From Liolophura sinensis (taxonomy: Eukaryota; Mollusca; Polyplacophora; Chitonida; Chitonidae): a stretch of 64,000 nucleotides of DNA. The DNA is taken from positions 20,255,608 through 20,319,607 of the forward strand of contig NC_088300.1 of assembly GCF_032854445.1 (NCBI RefSeq), read 5' to 3'. This document shows positions 33,446-45,963 of this stretch, piece after piece. A program made the position numbers and the translations under genes. Every line of letters begins with the position of its first letter. The first letter of the stretch is position 1. The notes beneath the pieces are model-generated. The model was not told the DNA's origin, ran no database searches, and saw only the letters and a program-made list of their open reading frames with translations.

Positions 33446-36349
33446 TATACAGCCTGTGGCAAAGCGCTGAACGCCATTCATATAACTGCAGCCAATGTTC
33501 CACACAGGCAAACTGAAAGGACAGTCCCAGAAACAGTAAAACAATCGAGATACTGAAGTGAGAGCTGATTTCGAACATGGGAACTTGTTGTACGAAGGCC
33601 CGTTGTCCGCCGAGAAGCTGACGCTATAATTATTCAATTTAATTACTCAATGTAGGAAAATTCCAGGTGTGGAGTATTCTCTGTTGGGTACATGTATGTT
33701 CTAAGGTGTATTGGAATATGTATTGCTCTCGGCATAAGTTATCTTGAAGCAAAAAAACATTACAACTTTGGTTACACATCTGAAGATGCGATTTATTGTT
33801 TATATTGGTAAATGCCAAATCTTTTGTATCCATGGGCCAACATACTATTAGATCAAACGCTATAATGTCAATGTTAAATAGGTAAGCGTACATGTAATAG
33901 GTAAGCGTAGGTAAGCATACTTGTTGAAACACCTCATGTTCCCAGCATATGAATTCTATGTCATATGAAATGCATGTCAGAATGCTTTTATGCTCTTGGC
34001 AAACGCTAGAAATTTGCGTGGAAATGGGCGTGAATCAACATTACACTGGGCTCATATTGCGTTTTGAGTCTCCAGATGTTGAGTAAAATGACATTGTGGA
34101 AGGACATGTAGGCCTATACAGAGGTTTTCCAAGAATGTAGGCTCTGAAACGCTAATCCAGTCACCATACTGAGCTTTTCAGACAAACCGCTTCAGGGTAG
34201 TCTTTAATAAAAAGGGCTTTTCAATGCTTTATGTAAAAAAGTAAACTGGCACACAACTGTAAAATGGAATAATCTCTTCCGGCGAAAATCCCATAGTAGT
34301 TGTCATGGTGATATCAGCCGTTATGGATCTGTCGCTATTCTTATCCCATACAATTTACCTCGCGCCTTCAACCTGGATTTTTTTTAAACAAATGAAGAAC
34401 AGAAACTATCGATTTCTACAATGTATCAGGTTTTCAATGACGAATTTGACGGTTTCACAGAAAGAGTCGTATGTAACGAAATGACATACAGTTTATGCGA
34501 ATAAAATGCCCTGTCTGAAAAGGTTTCCGTGTTTTTTTTCGTAAGGTTCATGTGATTGAAGTACATGTAAAGTAATGTACATGTACATGTATGAGTGAAG
34601 CTTGGTTGCCGTGTTATTAGAAGGTTGGCAGACAGTGATCGTATGAGTGCGAAATAGAGTACATATCATTAAAATGGGTATGTACAAGGACAATTATACA
34701 GGCATACGTATAGGTCAAGCATTATAATATGAAGGACCAACATCATGCGGGAGACCCATCAAACCCAATGCGTGTATTGAAATTACTAATAGCCGTAAGT
34801 GGGAATCACTTATAGATATTCCTCCACATGGGTTCTTTGCATGGCAAGACTGTCCCATTGCTGAATGAAAACAAGGAAACATGGATTAGTATATTTGAAT
34901 TTAACTTTAACATTTTAATTTCAAAAGCACATGTAAGTACATTTGAGTGAAAGTTTTTTGAGGATATAATCGTCTGCAAGTCTCATAGGCCTGTTCTTCA
35001 CATCGGTTATAACCAAGTCCACTACAGTGTGTGGCCCTTTCAACATGGCCCATCTTTGGTCCTAAGTGTCCTCATGATAAATTTTATCTGCGACCTTTAA
35101 AGCGCTACTCCTACTGTCTATTCACACGATTACACAGACTGATCGATCTAATCACTAGTCTCGTTGTGGCCCGACCGTCACGACGTTAGGCAGTAAATGT
35201 GTTGTGGCGAAGACGGGATAAGATGTGTCATTGCACGGTCTTATTTTTTTCTTGGTTATGTTCGAAACGTTGTCTAAGTTAATGAAATGGAAGAGTTTTA
35301 AATGTGAAATGAGACAAAAACCTTGTTCACAGAGCTTTACATTAGAAAATAATAAGATTCCTGGTATATTTCATGTGTTCAAAACAATGCAAGGATTACC
35401 GACAATGGTATCTGTCACTAACAATGAATGATTTAACACCCATTTGGCAACATTGTAGTCAGACGTCTAACTGAATAGTTCAACAAATACTTAACCAAAG
35501 TAATTAATTCTAGAAACGACCCTCACTGAGTGTTTCTGTTTCGGTTTATGGTTGAAAAAAAAGGAAATGCAGAAATTCCAAACTGGAGTGTAGCATGCAG
35601 TGCTGATCGTTTCATGAAGCAAACAAGTAGTTTAGAGAGAATGATTTACCTGGAGAAAATAATGTTTTCAAAGTTGAACGAAGATAACATGGCCAAAGGC
35701 AGAAGAGCACTGCTACATGTTTGCAGTAATGCAGTGTATAGATATAGAATTTATTTGTGGAACAAACCGATCACATGACATTGCACAACAATAACCTGTA
35801 CATAACGGTTATTGTAGTGGTCACATGTTCTTGTGATGGAGACAGTTGCATTGCCGTGGTAGTTTTGAAGATAGGCTACCAGACATGGCAATAGAGCCCT
35901 GACACGGATTACATCCACACTCATAACAGCTAGACATGTATAGGCTTGCAGTCTACAGTCCTAAACTCCGAATAAAACTACAAGTACCAAAAGTGTCATT
36001 TTAAAAATCTCCAGGCTACAGATTCTGGATACTTCTCATCAACTAGTTGGCGTTCAACTCCAGATCTTGTTGGAACAATAGAGCTTTATGAATGAAAATG
36101 CATGATTATGGCTTAACGGCGAACAGCTTTAGGAGACGACCAACTCCCTTATACGTTCAACGTGTTGAGCAACAGACATATCCATTGTGGCGGCCCGTGC
36201 ACATATAACAAATAGTTAACAGTAGGGCTCTTCATTAGAACAAGTACACAGACAAATGATATCTGTGGTTCAAACTCGTATCACGCCATATATGGTAATC
36301 TGTATATTCAGAAAAGCATATGGTTCACCAAAGGATTCGTGCATCCGCC

Positions 36350-36440
36350 TGCCCGTGCTGTTTGTAAGGGCTTGGTGATAATAAGCTATCGACGACGGCG
36401 ATATGTTCGTTTGCACTATTTAAAATTCATCGAAGTCCAT
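36350..36440 (+). repeat. Possible SINE family C fragment
   Basis: GGTGATAATAAGCTATCGAC followed by GACGGCGATA resembles the reverse of the CGCTTATTGCC block in the copy at 60.7 kb and the similar block at 39.84 kb. It is short and diverged. Confidence 0.35.
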
Positions 36441-36765
36441 GGTAGATCCAGGGCCAATCCTGGGTCGAGCCACACCTGAGACCTTCAAAGAGGAAGTTGT
36501 AACTTCCTCGCTTGGCGTTCAGCATCAAGTGGATAGTGCAACGACTAATTGTCCCGTATCAGTATAATGGCTCGGACGGGGCGACTTACTTGCCTCCTTT
36601 AAGGCGCCTCAGTGAAGCAGCACTGGATAAAAGAGCGGTGGAAATGCGTCCTGCAACAAGGAGGCACATTACATGCACCTTAAGGATTCCTTCGTCGTCA
36701 TATGGCTGCAAAAATTGTTAAGTACGACGTTAAACCCCGAGCAGTCGCTCACTTGAAGACCACGC
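36440..36765 (+). repeat. SINE family B, nearly complete
   Basis: It runs from GTAGATCCAGGGCCAATCC through TCGAGCCACACCTGAGACC, the hairpin at 36490-36509, CTTGGCGTTCAGCATCAAG, GCAGCACTGGATAAAAGAGC and the ACGACGTTAAACCCC tail. Only the extreme 5' head is missing. Confidence 0.9.
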
Positions 36766-37944
36766 ACTTGTATACCACTAACACGAGGTTTTTACACAGT
36801 ATCTGTACGCCATACGTGGTAAAGTTCGTCAGTAACTTACTAAAGGTCAGTGATATACTTGCATCCATAAAACTGATTGCCATCCTACAAGTGACATTTT
36901 TGTGAACATTCAAATGAATAAATACAGATAATCATGTAACCTATGTATATAACGAACCCCGTCTACAAGAACGCTTACGGTTCGCTTGAATAGGTCTGAG
37001 GTAATTGCTTTTGAAGTGGATCTGCATATTTACTCCACTATGTTTTTCTTTTCACGCCTCAAGCTTGTGTTAAGCCTTTAGGCGTTTAACCGAGTCTCTC
37101 CATGCCAGTGCCTTTTATACTTCATTGATTGACGTTGGCCACTTGACATATCTTGACATTTCGGTGTTCAAGTTGCTAATGGAAGGTCGGCGGGGATCTT
37201 TAAGGGTTAGCGCTGGAAATGACTAGTCTGTGTTAAATTAGAATGCGTGGGAGCAAAATGGAAAGGCAATCACAGCTGTGGAACAAATTTGAAACACGAG
37301 CGCTATAGGTGTCACTGCTTTCCATTTGCTTCCTGTTGGTAAACCGGAGCACAAACCAGCTATTAGTTTGTACTCTTATACTTTACTATGGTGATGGGAG
37401 AATCTTGCATCCTAACATGCAAAACATGTTGAAAGAGGAATATGGAACTAATGACTGCAAATGTTAATCAAAATTCATATTAATGACAATCGCTGGAGGA
37501 AAAGTCTTGATTTTCTGAATGTATACATTTTCATGTAACATCCATCTCAATGAGATTGTTTAAAAAAAGTAATTCTGTTTTTCTGCCGTACTGATAAATA
37601 TTTGGTTACATGACAAACCCCGTGACGTAAAGCCAGAGCAGCTGATTTCAGTGTAGTTTGCTACTTGCATGTAGTCTGTAATCGCGATGTGTTGGAAGAC
37701 GAAGAGAGTTCACACACCACACTGCATGTATAAATATTTCAAAAAGATAAGCTATTTTACTAATAAAAGTTGTCTAAATGATAGATATTTATTCACGTTT
37801 GTTCTGGTGCTCTAAGGTCAAAGAGTGTGTCCACTTCTGGTGGTGGAGAGTGAACAGTGGTTTTCTCTGGCCTTGCTCGATCCCGTCATCGTATGTGTGA
37901 AATCCGGCGTTAATTCTGGCACAACTGGTATCTTATATTGACAA

Positions 37945-37970
37945 GTATATATATATATATATATATATAT
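37945..37970. repeat. (TA)n microsatellite
   Basis: About 13 TA units, uninterrupted. Confidence 0.9.
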
Positions 37971-38477
37971 TGAATCGTGTCATATCGATGATAACTATCT
38001 ACTAGTATATAGTTGTTTTCCATTAAACTGAATAGTGGTACATTTATTAGATGCATTTATAATTTTATGTATCTCTATTTATACTGAACTCAAATGTGAA
38101 GCTCGTCTGATGACACAAGGAGATTTTACTGTCGGCTTATTACTCGCCCTGTTATCACAACACTAACTCCCAGATCTCCTTTTGTACCTCAAAGACATGA
38201 GTGAATTAACATACATTTTTGAAATATATGAATCAGAATGATTTAATGGACGCTGTCCGATATAACGTCACTTCTCGACCTGAACACAGTGTTCTAAGAC
38301 ATCATGATGTATGCTTGGTCAGTTTGCACAGGATCTTATGTCCTTTTGAATGTGGTGTGTGTTTTTGCCGTTCTAACGAATTTTATATGCCTCTTTTTAG
38401 CTTCAGGAAAGTCCGACAATTTCGCAGGTAATACTTATGCATACCGTTATGGTGCTTTGAAACATGTTTGAATTGGG

Positions 38478-38562
38478 CTTACTTGTCTTCAGTAAGTCGT
38501 CTCAGTAAAGCAGCACTACATAAAACGTTAGACCCTAAGTACTCTCTCACTCACTCCATTTT
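38478..38562 (+). repeat. SINE family B fragment with an internal deletion
   Basis: CTTACTTGTCTTCAGTAAGT and CGTCTCAGTAAAGCAGCAC jump directly to AAAACGTTAGACCC and the CACTCACTC end. The segment between the body and the tail has been lost. Confidence 0.7.
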
Positions 38563-39365
38563 CCAACGCGCCAACACAGATCCTTTAAGTAAGCACGAGA
38601 AGCCTCTTTGAATGCCGATATATTGTCTTCATGTCACTTTCCCGTGTCTAAATCAAAATAATAGTAGAAATGGAAGAGGTTTGGATTTGGGTTTTCAGAA
38701 CGAAGAACTGGCAGGATTCACCGGCACCACGCATCTAACAAAATAAACCCACGGGGTTAACGAAATACACGTAAATCTTAACACATAAATATCTTTTTGA
38801 GGAGCCATTTTAAAGCAAAAGTTAATCTATATGAAAACATTCGTCTCTTTTCATGGTTTCACCGCAGTCTAACCAGGAGATAACAGAGATGGACTTTAAG
38901 GCCATTGACACAAAATCGCACAATACGTTTCGACAAGATTACAGGCATGATTTGAAGAAGACGGCTGGTGTATCCGGTCTAGCGCGTGGGTTTACCACGA
39001 ATGATCAAAGGCTTGCTGGAGCCTGAAGTCGTCTGAAAGGCAATAAGAAATTCCGCACGCCGTGGGTAACTATGGCAACACCTAAGATAAATTGGCGACA
39101 TTTTTATCAAGATCACAAAGACATATTGACTGATTTGGTTCCATTTTTTTACTGGCTTCATATTGTGCGCGCAAAATATTTTGGCAGCGACATTTATAAT
39201 AACTTATTTATAACACCATTAAACGGGGTGCCCACAAGAATGTTGTGTTCGCCCAAAAGACGTGAAATATAGTTGATACCTGATGCAATGATGCGTTTAC
39301 CAGATAACATTTTTATTGGAACCATATCTGTAGGTCTATTGATTTTCTTAGCGATCATGTGTGAG

Positions 39366-39615
39366 GTGGCCACCGTGGCTCAGTTGGTTTAGCGCGATAG
39401 CGCAGCGTTTACGACCCAGGAGTCTCTCACCAATGCGCTCGCTGTGAGTTCAAGTCCAGCTCATGCTGGTCGTACGTGGGAAGGTCAGTCAGCAACCTGC
39501 GGATGGTCGTGGGTTTCCCCCGGCTCTGCCCGGTTTCCGCCCACCATAATGCTGGCGGCCATCGTATAACTGAAATATTCTTGAGTACGGCGTTAAAACA
39601 CCAATCAACCATCAA
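39366..39615 (+). repeat. SINE family A, best full-length plus-strand copy
   Basis: It has the head CCACCGTGGCTCAGTTGG (A box), a GTGAGTTCAAGTCC B box, the core GGATGGTCGTGGGTTTCCCC and the tail TGAAATATTCTTGAGTACGG followed by CGTTAAAACACC. The tRNA-like head, unique core and shared tail can all be read in this one copy. Confidence 0.92.
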
Positions 39616-39789
39616 ATAACGTAAAGTAAGTACGTAAGGTAAGTAACTAATAAGTACATGTAAGGAGAAGCAGTCAATAGTCTTAAATACTCACGGAATG
39701 ATGCGAGGAATGTTTTAGACAAATCAAATCATTATCTAAATCATGTACCAGGCTAGTTCATAATCTGTCGTGAATCAGAATATGTAACT

Positions 39790-39880
39790 GCAACTGTTTT
39801 GGGGATTTGTAGATTTCCCCGCTTTCCCTACTCGTGGTGCCTAGGTGACAATAAGCTGCCGACGACGCTTGTGCAGACGT
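39790..39880 (+). repeat. Possible SINE family C fragment
   Basis: GGGGATTTGTAGATTTCCCC and TAGGTGACAATAAGCTGCC are the reverse of blocks in the family C copies at 14.1 and 60.75 kb. Confidence 0.4.
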
Positions 39881-40661
39881 TTGCGCAGTCTAAAGCTCGG
39901 CGTCCTCGGGAGACTAAGACCCAACTCAACGCAGCTTGCGTCACGTAGTAAGTGCCCGTGTGTGCAAAACAACGACGCAACTCCACTAGAGTTGTATTGT
40001 ATGCCGTCCAATCTTATAATCGTCTTGCCATCAGCGACTGTGCGAACAGTTGAGTTGAGTTGCGCCTTATAGTTGAGTTGCGCCCTCATGCATGTATACC
40101 GAGCCTTACCTTCGTTCAGCACAGACCCGGACAGCTCAGTTGCTACAGCGTCCCATTTGGCGGAGTGGATGGGGTCTCATTCGTTCAGGACCACACTTCT
40201 TCCAGTAATGCATATAGGTAAGTCACATGTAAGAAAGTTCGTCTGTAGCTTATAAACTTGACACTCCAGATTCCTCCATCCACAAAACCGAGCGTCATCG
40301 TGTAAGTGAAGTGTAGCAACAATCTGATAAATGAAATAAATAAATGAACACTCCTATAGCGAGGTGTAGAAAGACAGAACGCAACGATTGTAGAAAGAAA
40401 CAGAGCCCCCATTTGATTTCATAGGATATCATTGTGTTCGGATTATTGAGCACATAACTCATTTCTTATTGTGTAGTCTTCTTTAGATAAACCAGATGAC
40501 CACGTAAAATTTTACCATCACCGCCTTAAAGAAGCTATGTAGTTGGGTCGAGTGTGTTTTAGAATGTAAAAAGGATTGAGGTAAATTCTTTTGGTTCTGT
40601 TGGGTTTGTTCGGAAATAAAAAAGAACCCAAGTAGGAAATCTGACTTAAATGTGACATAAC

Positions 40662-40712
40662 AACCCTCCCCCCCCCCCAAAAAAAACAAACATACAAAAA
40701 AAAAACAACAAA
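40662..40712. repeat. C-rich and A-rich low-complexity tract
   Basis: A run of C passes directly into A-rich repeats broken by single C. No coding or element structure is seen. Confidence 0.85.
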
Positions 40713-41185
40713 CGGACGGATGAATGATGTGTGTGCATGCATCTCTGCATGAATGAACTGAGTTCTGAATTCATTCCTTTCATATTCAAACGTCGCCTGC
40801 GTCATGAACGCACAGAGGACATAGATGTTTAGACCAATAAACCGCCTTTCATTCATTACTTTGTTTTATTACTTTTGTCAGAATTTTATTAGAGTAGCCC
40901 TCGCTTAGACAGACTCTGAATATTGACTGACCTTATTGAATGTTGTAATCCAGCCATACCTTCTTGTTTATAGTACCAGAGCAGGCCGCCTGTAGGATAA
41001 CTAAAGACTTGGCACAGGTGTAAAACGGGCGATACCGCTGATGGGCTACTGAATATATGTGAGAACGTCTGTGTTTAGAATATGAGTTTATGCTTGTCCA
41101 AGTTTTTGTCTAAATGCAAGACTGAATGATCAACTTTGAACATGTTTATGAATGTGAGTGTCCGGCTTCAAATGCTCCCGTTACC

Positions 41186-41538
41186 AGCCCCGATAGCACA
41201 GTTGGTAGAGCGTCCTCTTCGGGACCGGTAGATCCAGGGGATATCCTAGGTCGAGTCACACCTAAGACCTTAAAAGAGGAAGTTGTAACTTCCTCGCTTG
41301 GCGTTCAGCATCAAGGGGATAGTGCAACGACTGGTTGACCCGTATCAGTATAATTGCTCTGGCGGGACGGCTTACTTACCTTCGGTAAGGCGTCTCAGTG
41401 AAGCAGCACTGGATAAAAGAGCGGTGGAAATCCGTCCTGCAACAAGGAGGCACATTACATGCACCCTAAGGATTCCTTCGTCGTCATATGGCTGAAAAAT
41501 TGTTAAGTACGACGTTAAACCCCAAGCACTCACTCACT
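41186..41538 (+). repeat. SINE family B, full length
   Basis: The tRNA-like head CCCCGATAGCACAGTTGGTA has an A box, and GGTCGAGTCACACC is a B-box match. Then come the hairpin at 41276-41295, the TTGGCGTTCAGCATCAAGG body, AGCACTGGATAAAAGAGCGG and the tail TTAAGTACGACGTTAAACCC ending in a CACTCACTCACTC run. This is the reference copy for the family in this window. Confidence 0.93.
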
Positions 41539-41584
41539 CCAATACTCCCGTCATAAGGAAATGGTTATCACCCGTACTTTTAAT

Positions 41585-41745
41585 GGCTGATCTCGGCCGT
41601 GGGAAGGTCTGCCAGCAACCTGGTCGTGGGTTTTCTCCGTTCTGTGCCGCGTTTCTTCCCACTACAATGCTAGTCGCGGTCGTATAAGTGAAATATCATT
41701 GAGTACCAATAAAACACCAATCAAGTAAATAAATAAATAAATAAA
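41585..41745 (+). repeat. SINE family A, 3' half
   Basis: GGGAAGGTCTGCCAGCAACC, TGGTCGTGGGTTTTCTCCG, a GTCGTATAAGTGAAATATC tail and an AATAAATAAATAAATAAA run. It lies about 50 bp after the full family B element. Confidence 0.85.
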
Positions 41746-42319
41746 TTTTAATAGCTGCATACTGTTTCACAGCTGTATATTTTTCGAGCGGTATTATCAT
41801 TCAAGGGAAAAACAGCAAATGTGAAACACAACAAGACCTAGCCGAAATAGTGTGGCGTCTAAAAGAAAAAAGAAATTCGGACGAATTCCTGGAGCTCTGC
41901 TCAGTAATACTGCCTAATTTCGCTTATTACGGGCTAGAGTATGTATATGTATCGTGTTGAGCAACATCGCCACGATTGGGTATATGTCTGGTAAACGACA
42001 AGCTCTAAATTATGTGCCATGCTGCACAGTTTTAATATACTGACTAAAAGTATGAATCTTAAAGCGTCTTTCAATGATTGTTGAAATCTACTTCGTTTGA
42101 CATGAACCCGTGCTAATTTCTAAGTAAATTACGCCTGTTTACACAGACACATTGCAACAGTCTGATATAGGTTTGAACCCACTATGCATCACCTTCTCCA
42201 ATATATGCCACGTAGTTAAAAACTCGCCAGTATTTTGAAACTCGTATTCCTCTTGGACTCGTAGAAAACAACCCTAACTGAGATACATATAAATTGAGAG
42301 ATGCCAAATTTCACCTATT

Positions 42320-42437
42320 GCGTGTGCCGGAGCCTCTCACTCGATGTGAGTTGAAGTCCAGCTCTCGCCGGTTTCCTCTCCGTTTGTGCGTGGGAAGGTC
42401 CTTTAGCAACCTGCGGATGGTCGGGGGTTTCCCCACA
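42320..42437 (+). repeat. SINE family A, middle segment
   Basis: GAGCCTCTCACTCGATGTG, a B-box-like stretch, TTTCCTCTCCGTTTGTGCG and GCAACCTGCGGATGGTCGG are present; both ends are lost. Confidence 0.75.
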
Positions 42438-43777
42438 TAAATCAGTATTGCAGGTGACCATCTGTAAACTACCACACTGTCGCCGTTGCTGTGGTTTTAC
42501 TCTATTTTTGTAGAACGTTGTACCACCCGTATACGTGTAAAAAATACTATGCTTCCAAATGCATCGAAATAAAAGTTTAGAATGACCGACAGATGGTTTC
42601 CCTATACAGTGTCCACATTTGAAATACCAACCTATTTATAGCAACTGCTGCATCTGGTTGTGATCAGATTGCTTTACTCAATTCCTCAAATGCATGTTGG
42701 ACACTTTCCCTAAGCAATGGCACTGTAGATAGGTATATCGAATGCGCGTTGGCTGCCGCTGATTTCTAGTAATCCGATTGTTGACTTGGCATTCATTGAT
42801 CAGCACTTTTAAATGCCATTTCTGTGGGTCTAGCGGAAAGAAGCCTCCTAATCCAGCTACATTCCTCTCTGTTGGAGGAAATGGGTTTGTTGTTGATCTC
42901 TAGACACATGAACGCAGATAAGGTAACGTCGGGGCGTGACTGACTTCCAAATGAATGGAATCGTTAGTGACGTTGGGGAATCCCTAGTCTGTGGAGGCTC
43001 GTGGCTGTCGCATTGCCTCCGCGATCGAAACCACACGATCGTTCTTTCCAACGGGCCTAATGAGAAAACCTTCGCGGTCAATATTTCGGGCCGAGTGATG
43101 GACCTATCACCAACATGAGCTGTTTGTTCTCACGTATACCTTCAGCTTTCACTTTGTACCTGAAAGACTACAGATCTTTTCAGTGGTCCCCGAGCTCCGT
43201 CTCTGTGACTCAAAGCGGATTGATAAGAACAAGTATTGATGTTACTGATTCGCATTTCAGTCCATTGGTATGTACAGGAAACAAGACTTGAAATGAAAAT
43301 GTGTGATATGCCATGAACAGCGAATGTAGGGTTAATTTAGCTGGGATATATTTAGTTCAGGCGATTTTCCTTGAGATCCGAAGTAACCGCTAGCCATGAT
43401 TGAAGTCAGTGATTAAAATACTGTATTACGAATAATACAAAATAATTATTTTGGTGAAATTGTGGTTTAAGTACTTTATCCTTGTTTTTGTGTTTTGAAA
43501 CGACGCTTTGCAAAACCGTTCACACCAGAAGATGTAAGAAAACACTGAACTAGTTGTCATGAACACTTCATCTGCTCTCCCAATAAGCACTCACTTAAAA
43601 TAAAGCGGTGCTAGTCTACTGGATGGTATGCGCGGTTTCCGATATTTTCCAGTCGGAAAACTGCCATATCAACATGGTACCGATTACAAATACACGATGA
43701 GTCTGGGGCATGTACCGCTCAGCTTTTGCTAGGTATGAGCACTTTACTTGTTAAACACATTCTGATTGTCACAGACT

Positions 43778-43797
43778 GGGAGGTGGGGGTGGGGGCG
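43778..43797 (+). repeat. Short G-quadruplex-like motif
   Basis: GGG, AGGT, GGGGG, T, GGGGG: four possible G tracts within 20 bp. No gene is nearby. Confidence 0.5.
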
Positions 43798-45403
43798 TTT
43801 TGTAATGGCGTTTTCCGCCCCAATGGGGAGATGCACACCAGCCAACGCTTGTTCATTACCTTTGATTCAAATAAAAATACAGACGTCACACTGGGTCATA
43901 TTTCTAGAAAAATACATGACAAAGACTCTTAGTACATATCGTATGCCAGGTCGTTTGAACACGTCCGTGTGTCTTGCCAAAATGATCTAGTGACGTCGAG
44001 ATTTTAGTCTTACAGTATTTTTTTGTAGTGTGGCAAGCATAAGGGGTATAATTAGCCGAGTCGTCCCAGTAAAACTTGTTCCAAACCAGAACAGAAATAC
44101 TGGATGAGGCCGCGGTTAGACGCGAGTCTTCAGACGTCAAATAGACAATAGATGTTCTAACACGTACGAATGTCTAACAGACGTGTAATGGTTCATCACC
44201 CCTGTACAGCACAGAGGTCGTTTAACGTCTTGAGGTCGTAAGTTCAAACCTTAGTCTTTGCCATTTGTTTTCTTTTCTGACTGACCAGGTCATGGAGTTT
44301 TATGGGTGAGTTTCTATCCAAAAGAAGTTGTCACGCCCACGTTTGTCCAGCACACGTGCATAAACTAGACGTACAGGTGAATTATTAGCAAATTGTAATA
44401 TTTCCACGCTTCTTCTGAACAGCATTAAATTGAAAGACAGCACCTGACTAGTGTTTATGTCCACTGAAAGACTACCACTCAAAATGTCTGAAACCCACAA
44501 GTAAATATTTATCTACATTTTCTTAACCTAGCAAAAGTTTAGTGAAATGTCGTCTTGACACAGCTTCAGCACGTCTTTCATTATCGAGGGCAAGGTGACG
44601 TCACGTTTACTCAAGCTCTCTAATGTTGAAAGCATTTTCCGTGCAATAGTCTAAACAGTAGTCTATGGCAGATAATAAGTTCTGCACTTTGGCGATGAAG
44701 CCTTAGTGATAAATGTAGTTGAAATGGAATGAATATTTCTTCCACTGGTTGAATTGTTGATACCGTAGGGCTACTATATCATTTACAAAGAACTCCAGCG
44801 ACCCTGTTTACGTAGTCTAGCAGCAGATGCATGGTCAAAACATTCCTGGTTCAGGTCGTAGCCCACCGAGGGGTTGTGCTGATGATTTTGACCCCTATTA
44901 AATGTTTACAAAATTGCAGTAAGATTGTTGACTAGATTTACGCTCATTCTGAAATAAACGGAAATAAATCTAAGCAGAACTGAGGCATTCCTGATTCGAC
45001 TGTCGCTGGATTTTATGCTTCAAATCTGTAGCGGTGTCTTCTAAGATAAAAGCAGTGCTGAAGTGGTTATCGCGGACGTCAAAGAAAGCACCTCGGCTTG
45101 AAGACGGCGTTTTCATAAATTTACTGTATTTTATGAAAGAAATTAGAAAAAAGCAGGAAAATTTAAATTCTTCAGCTGTAATAAAAATTCAGAGAAAAAA
45201 AATATATCATAACATTTAATTCATTTTAGTCGTTGTCCGGTGAGATGCCGTTTTCTCATTGCCATAAACTTTCGAGCATCCCTAATGAATTTGCACTGAC
45301 TCTGACATTTGTTATTTCGAAACTGCTCACTAAACGCTAAAATGAACAAAAAACGTGTTTTTGGCGAGATGAATACGCTTTGGACCGAGACGGTAGGCTA
45401 CCG

Positions 45404-45432
45404 CTTGAAATAATTTGCTTGAAATAATTTGT
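45404..45432. repeat. 14-bp tandem duplication
   Basis: The word GCTTGAAATAATTT occurs twice in direct succession. Confidence 0.8.
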
Positions 45433-45818
45433 TTTCGGCTACACGTACCTAAATTGTTCTAAACGATCTCAAAATGATGCCCTATGCAGTAGTTTAGTGT
45501 TAACCTGTGTAACTTCATGGAGTGAATGGGCAAAGGCTACGTCACAGCTTAGGCCGTGCAATCTGATAGCAACGTGTTTGATTGGATAAAATTCTCACGA
45601 TGGCTGCCTGGACTCCCAAGAGCCATTTGTGTAGTACTGTCATTTTGTTCTACATGTTATTCGGTGAAATCTCATTAAAATAATAAAGTATGATATTGGT
45701 ATAGAAATCTTGACTATCCGGCTTTCAACTGAAATATGTTTTAGCCAGGTGCTGTCTTGTCCTATAAGTATACAGTTGCACACCACAATTTAACAATACT
45801 GTGAAAGGGGAGGGGATG

Positions 45819-45963
45819 TGGGCACCGAGGCCTTGGTGGTTAGCACGCCATCGCGGCCCAATGACCAAGGAGCCTCTCACCAATGCGGATGCTGTGAGTT
45901 CAAGTTCAGCTCATGCTGATTTCCTCTCCGGCCGTGCGTATAAGTGAAATATTCTTGAGTTTT
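45819..45963 (+). repeat. SINE family A, core deleted
   Basis: The head (GGCACCGAGGCCTTGGTGG) and the B-box region up to TTTCCTCTCCGGCCGTGCG run directly into TATAAGTGAAATATTCTTGA. The central GGTCGTGGGTTTCC part is missing. Confidence 0.8.

Noticed and set aside
39841-40122. Overlapping frames of 93 and 75 residues, rich in Arg/Leu
   Set aside because: They overlap a probable SINE family C fragment and oppose each other. No homology is visible.
44180-44270. tRNA-like stretch ending GTAAGTTCAAACC
   Set aside because: Only a weak B-box match is present, with no A box or stem pairing. It is probably a decayed SINE head, too diverged to list.
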